Shown here one piece after another: positions 29,826 through 32,365 of a DNA stretch of 32,365 nucleotides. Position numbers and translations under genes: made by a program. Below the pieces are notes generated by a model. That model was not told the DNA's origin, ran no database searches, and was given only the letters and a program-made list of their open reading frames with translations. Position 1 is the first letter of the stretch. Each line of letters starts with the position of its first letter. Source of the DNA: Azospirillum sp. 412522 (GTDB lineage Bacteria > Pseudomonadota > Alphaproteobacteria > Azospirillales > Azospirillaceae); the NCBI RefSeq assembly GCF_019805165.1, contig NZ_RWIJ01000046.1, positions 9,093 through 41,457 of the forward strand, in the 5' to 3' direction.

Positions 29826-32365
29826 ATGGGAACCGGGATCATCATCGCCCTTGCGCACGGCGTCGGACTTCTGGCGCTGGTCCTGCTCGCCTACCGCCAT
29901 GTCCTGCGGCGGTTCGGCTCCCGGCCCGCCGCCTTCGGGGTTCTCTCCGGCCTGCTGTTCGGCGCCGCCGCCGCCATCTCGATGCTGGACGCCTACCCGG
30001 TCGCCGGCGGGGTGCTGGTCGACCTGCGCAACGTGATGATCGGGCTGGCCGGGCTGTTCGGCGGCTGGCCGGCGGCCCTGCTGTCGGCGGCGGTGGCCGC
30101 GCTGGTGCGGCTCGGGCTGGGCGGGACGGGGATGGTGAGCGGCCTTGCCGGCATCCTGCTGACCGCCCTGGCGGCGCCGCTGCTCGCCCGGCCGGTGGAG
30201 CGGCGCGCGGCCGGCAGGGAGGAGAGGCACGCCGGGAAGGGCGCCTTCGGCTTCGGGCTGCTGGCGCTGTTCGGGCTGGCGCTCACGCCGCTGACCCTGC
30301 TGTCCGTGCTGCTGCTGCCCGACCTCGATCTCGCCATGCAGGTGCTGGAGGAGGCGGCGCTGCCGCTGATCGCCTTCACCGCGCTCGGCATCGGCCTGCT
30401 CGGCACCATGCTGGCGCGGGAGCACCGGCGCGTCGCCGACGAGGCCGCGCTGGCGGAGAATGCGGCGCAGTTCCGCGCGGTGTTCGACAGCTCCGCCGAC
30501 CTTCTCGTCGTCGTGCGGGTCGGCGCCGACGGCGGCTTCACCCTGCATTGCGCCAACGACGCCGCCGCGCAGGCGATGGGGGGGCGAACGGCGCAGGCGG
30601 TGGGCAGGCCGGTCGAGGCGCTGCTGCCGCCCGACCTCGCCGCCAAGGTGATGGCCGACCTGCAATCCTGCATCGACGCCGGCGCCCCCACCCGCTTCGA
30701 GGAGCAGCACACCCACGACGGCGTCACCCGCTGGTGGGAGGTGTCGCAGGTGCCGGTCCGCGACGAGAGCGGCGCCATCGTCATGCTGTCGGTCGGCGCC
30801 CGCGACATCACCCGGCGCCACGAGGCGGAGCGGGCGATCCGCGCCAGCGAGACGCGCTACCGCCTGCTCGCCCGCAGCGTCACCGACATCATCGGCCGCA
30901 TCGGGCTGGACGGGGTGCGCCGCTTCTGTTCGGAGGCGACGCGCGACAGCCTGGGCTGCCCGCCGGCCGATCTGGTCGGCCATCCGCTGGTCGAGCGCGT
31001 CCATCCCGACGACCGCGCCGAACTCGCCGCCGGGCTGGCGCGGCTGACGCCCGACCGCCCGACCCTGAAGACGATCTACCGGCTGCGCCATGCCGACGGC
31101 CGCTGGGTGTGGTTCGAGGCGGCGGTGCGGCTGGTCACCGACGACTGGGGGGCGCCGCAGGACTATGTCAGCGTCGAGCGCGACGTCACCGCCCGCAAGA
31201 TCATGGAGGCGGAGCTTCAGGACGCCCGCCAGGCGGCGGAATCGGCCAGCCGCAGCAAGACCGAGTTCCTGGCGAGCCTGAGCCACGAGCTGCGCACGCC
31301 GATGAACGCGGTCATCGGCTTCGCCGACCTGATCGCGCGCGAGGCGGAGGGGCCGGTCGGCAACGCCCATTACCGCGACTTCGCCGTCAACATCCGCGAC
31401 AGCGGCCAGCATCTGCTGGAGCTGATCAACGAGATCCTCGACCATGTCCGGGCCGAGGCCGGGCAGCTTGTCCTCGACGACGATCCGGTCGACCTCGACG
31501 CCGCCGCCACCTTCGCCATCCGCCTGCTGACCCCGCGCGCCGCCCGCGCCGGCATCGCCCTCGACGCGCGGGTGGACCCCGCCGCCCGCCATCTGCGCGG
31601 CGACGAGCGGCGCATCCGCCAGATCCTGCTGAACCTGCTGTCCAACGCGGTGAAATACACGCCGTCGGGCGGGTCGGTGTCGCTGACCGCCGGGCCGGCG
31701 CCGGACGGCGGCCTGCTGCTGGAGGTGAGCGACACCGGCGTCGGCATTCCCGAACAGGATCTCGACCGCGTTCTGCTGGCCTACGCCCGCGTCGGCAGCC
31801 CGGAGAACCGCCAGACCGAGGGCGCCGGGCTGGGCCTGCCGCTGACCCAGAGGCTGGTGGAGCTGCATGGCGGCCGGCTGACCCTGGCGAGCCGGGTGGG
31901 GCAGGGCACCACCGTCACCATCCATTTCCCGCCCGAACGGGTCGCCGGGGAGACCGCCGCCGGGGAGGGCCGTCCGGCCCATCCCGTCGCCGACCGGCCG
32001 AGCCTGTCGATCCTGATGGTGGACGACGACCACAACATCCGGGAGAACGGCACCGCCCTGCTGCGGAGCTGGGGCCATCGGGTGATCGCCGCCTCCGGCG
32101 CCGGCGAGGCGCTGGTGGTGCTGCGCGGGCCGGAGCCGCTGGACCTGCTGTTCAGCGACATCGTGATGCCGCCGGGGATGAACGGCGCCGAGCTGGCGCG
32201 CGAGGCGCGGCGCCTGCGCCCCGACCTGCCGGTCCTGCTGGCGTCGGGCTTCGCCGCCCATGCGGTGGTGGCCGACGACGTGGCGATGGGCGGCTACGAC
32301 CTGATCGCCAAGCCCTACGACCCGACGGAGCTGCGCGACCGGCTGGCCCGCCTGCGCCCGCTGGC
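29826..32365 (+). CDS. Hybrid sensor histidine kinase with 5TM-LYT sensor and two PAS domains (runs off the right edge)
   Basis: An open frame of 846 codons without a stop before the window ends. The N-terminal ~200 residues form a multi-helix membrane sensor of the 5TM/LYT type (VDLRNVMIGLAGLFGGWPAA, VRLGLGGTGMVSGLAGIL). PAS domains start at about 214 (FRAVFDSSADLLVVV) and 341 (RYRLLARSVTDIIGRIG). The phosphoacceptor motif FLASLSHELRTPMNAVIGF has His at about 487. The ATPase part shows LLNLLSNAVKYTPSGG, DTGVGIPEQDL and GAGLGLPLTQRLVE. A receiver starts at about 728 (ILMVDDDHNI), with Asp at about 778 (LLFSDIVMPPGMNGAEL) and Lys at about 829 (LIAKPYDP). GGGGGG/GGAGGA lies just before the ATG; an in-frame ATG at 29757 would add 23 residues. 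LYT sensors elsewhere respond to small extracellular ligands; nothing here identifies one. Confidence 0.9.
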   Translation, partial: MGTGIIIALAHGVGLLALVLLAYRHVLRRFGSRPAAFGVLSGLLFGAAAAISMLDAYPVAGGVLVDLRNVMIGLAGLFGGWPAALLSAAVAALVRLGLGGTGMVSGLAGILLTALAAPLLARPVERRAAGREERHAGKGAFGFGLLALFGLALTPLTLLSVLLLPDLDLAMQVLEEAALPLIAFTALGIGLLGTMLAREHRRVADEAALAENAAQFRAVFDSSADLLVVVRVGADGGFTLHCANDAAAQAMGGRTAQAVGRPVEALLPPDLAAKVMADLQSCIDAGAPTRFEEQHTHDGVTRWWEVSQVPVRDESGAIVMLSVGARDITRRHEAERAIRASETRYRLLARSVTDIIGRIGLDGVRRFCSEATRDSLGCPPADLVGHPLVERVHPDDRAELAAGLARLTPDRPTLKTIYRLRHADGRWVWFEAAVRLVTDDWGAPQDYVSVERDVTARKIMEAELQDARQAAESASRSKTEFLASLSHELRTPMNAVIGFADLIAREAEGPVGNAHYRDFAVNIRDSGQHLLELINEILDHVRAEAGQLVLDDDPVDLDAAATFAIRLLTPRAARAGIALDARVDPAARHLRGDERRIRQILLNLLSNAVKYTPSGGSVSLTAGPAPDGGLLLEVSDTGVGIPEQDLDRVLLAYARVGSPENRQTEGAGLGLPLTQRLVELHGGRLTLASRVGQGTTVTIHFPPERVAGETAAGEGRPAHPVADRPSLSILMVDDDHNIRENGTALLRSWGHRVIAASGAGEALVVLRGPEPLDLLFSDIVMPPGMNGAELAREARRLRPDLPVLLASGFAAHAVVADDVAMGGYDLIAKPYDPTELRDRLARLRPL

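Overview
The window looks like part of a secondary replicon (plasmid or chromid) of a GC-rich alphaproteobacterium, most probably Azospirillum or a close Rhodospirillales relative. The basis is very high GC with strong GC3 coding bias, a ~1,600-residue NAD-glutamate dehydrogenase of the alphaproteobacterial type, a RepA of the 'replication initiator protein A' (RPA) family with its own ParA/ParB, and several large hybrid histidine kinases. The genus is inferred from gene content, not from a marker gene.

Layout. (1) 1-6535: the start of a leftward TPR protein, then a rightward iron-uptake block: FecI-type ECF sigma factor, FecR-type anti-sigma factor, FecA-like TonB receptor with an N-terminal signalling domain, a PepSY-type membrane protein and a translationally coupled 62-residue membrane protein. 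A Fur-box-like site lies in the divergent region ahead of fecI, and a candidate ECF promoter lies ahead of the receptor. (2) 6560-9621: a leftward TRAP transporter (DctP, DctQ, DctM). (3) 9622-15330: a long leader region with short repeats, the NAD-GDH gene, and a cluster of hairpins ending in a strong terminator. (4) 15500-19284: a leftward pair, a TPR/OGT-like (GT41) glycosyltransferase and a GT9 glycosyltransferase, whose start and stop codons overlap.

(5) 19285-24907 is the replication and partition module. Leftward it has a DnaT-like winged-helix protein and a second small putative replication accessory protein. Rightward it has repA, parA (with a fused helix-turn-helix) and parB. The 1.07 kb between the two arms holds six iteron copies in two opposed clusters around an AT-rich patch, and two intrinsic terminators that belong to no visible gene. 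Two identical-arm palindromes just after parB are good parS candidates.

(6) 24990-32365: an orphan solute-binding protein, a bidirectional terminator, a leftward protein with thirteen cysteine-bearing nonapeptide repeats behind a small conserved-looking domain, and two divergent hybrid histidine kinases, the second running off the window.

The most unusual items are the 13 x 9-residue cysteine repeat protein (26631-27347) and the replication region with its orphan terminators and accessory replication genes. One small gene (start 19960) has no in-frame stop before it runs far into its neighbour, which suggests a frameshift or a real out-of-frame overlap.
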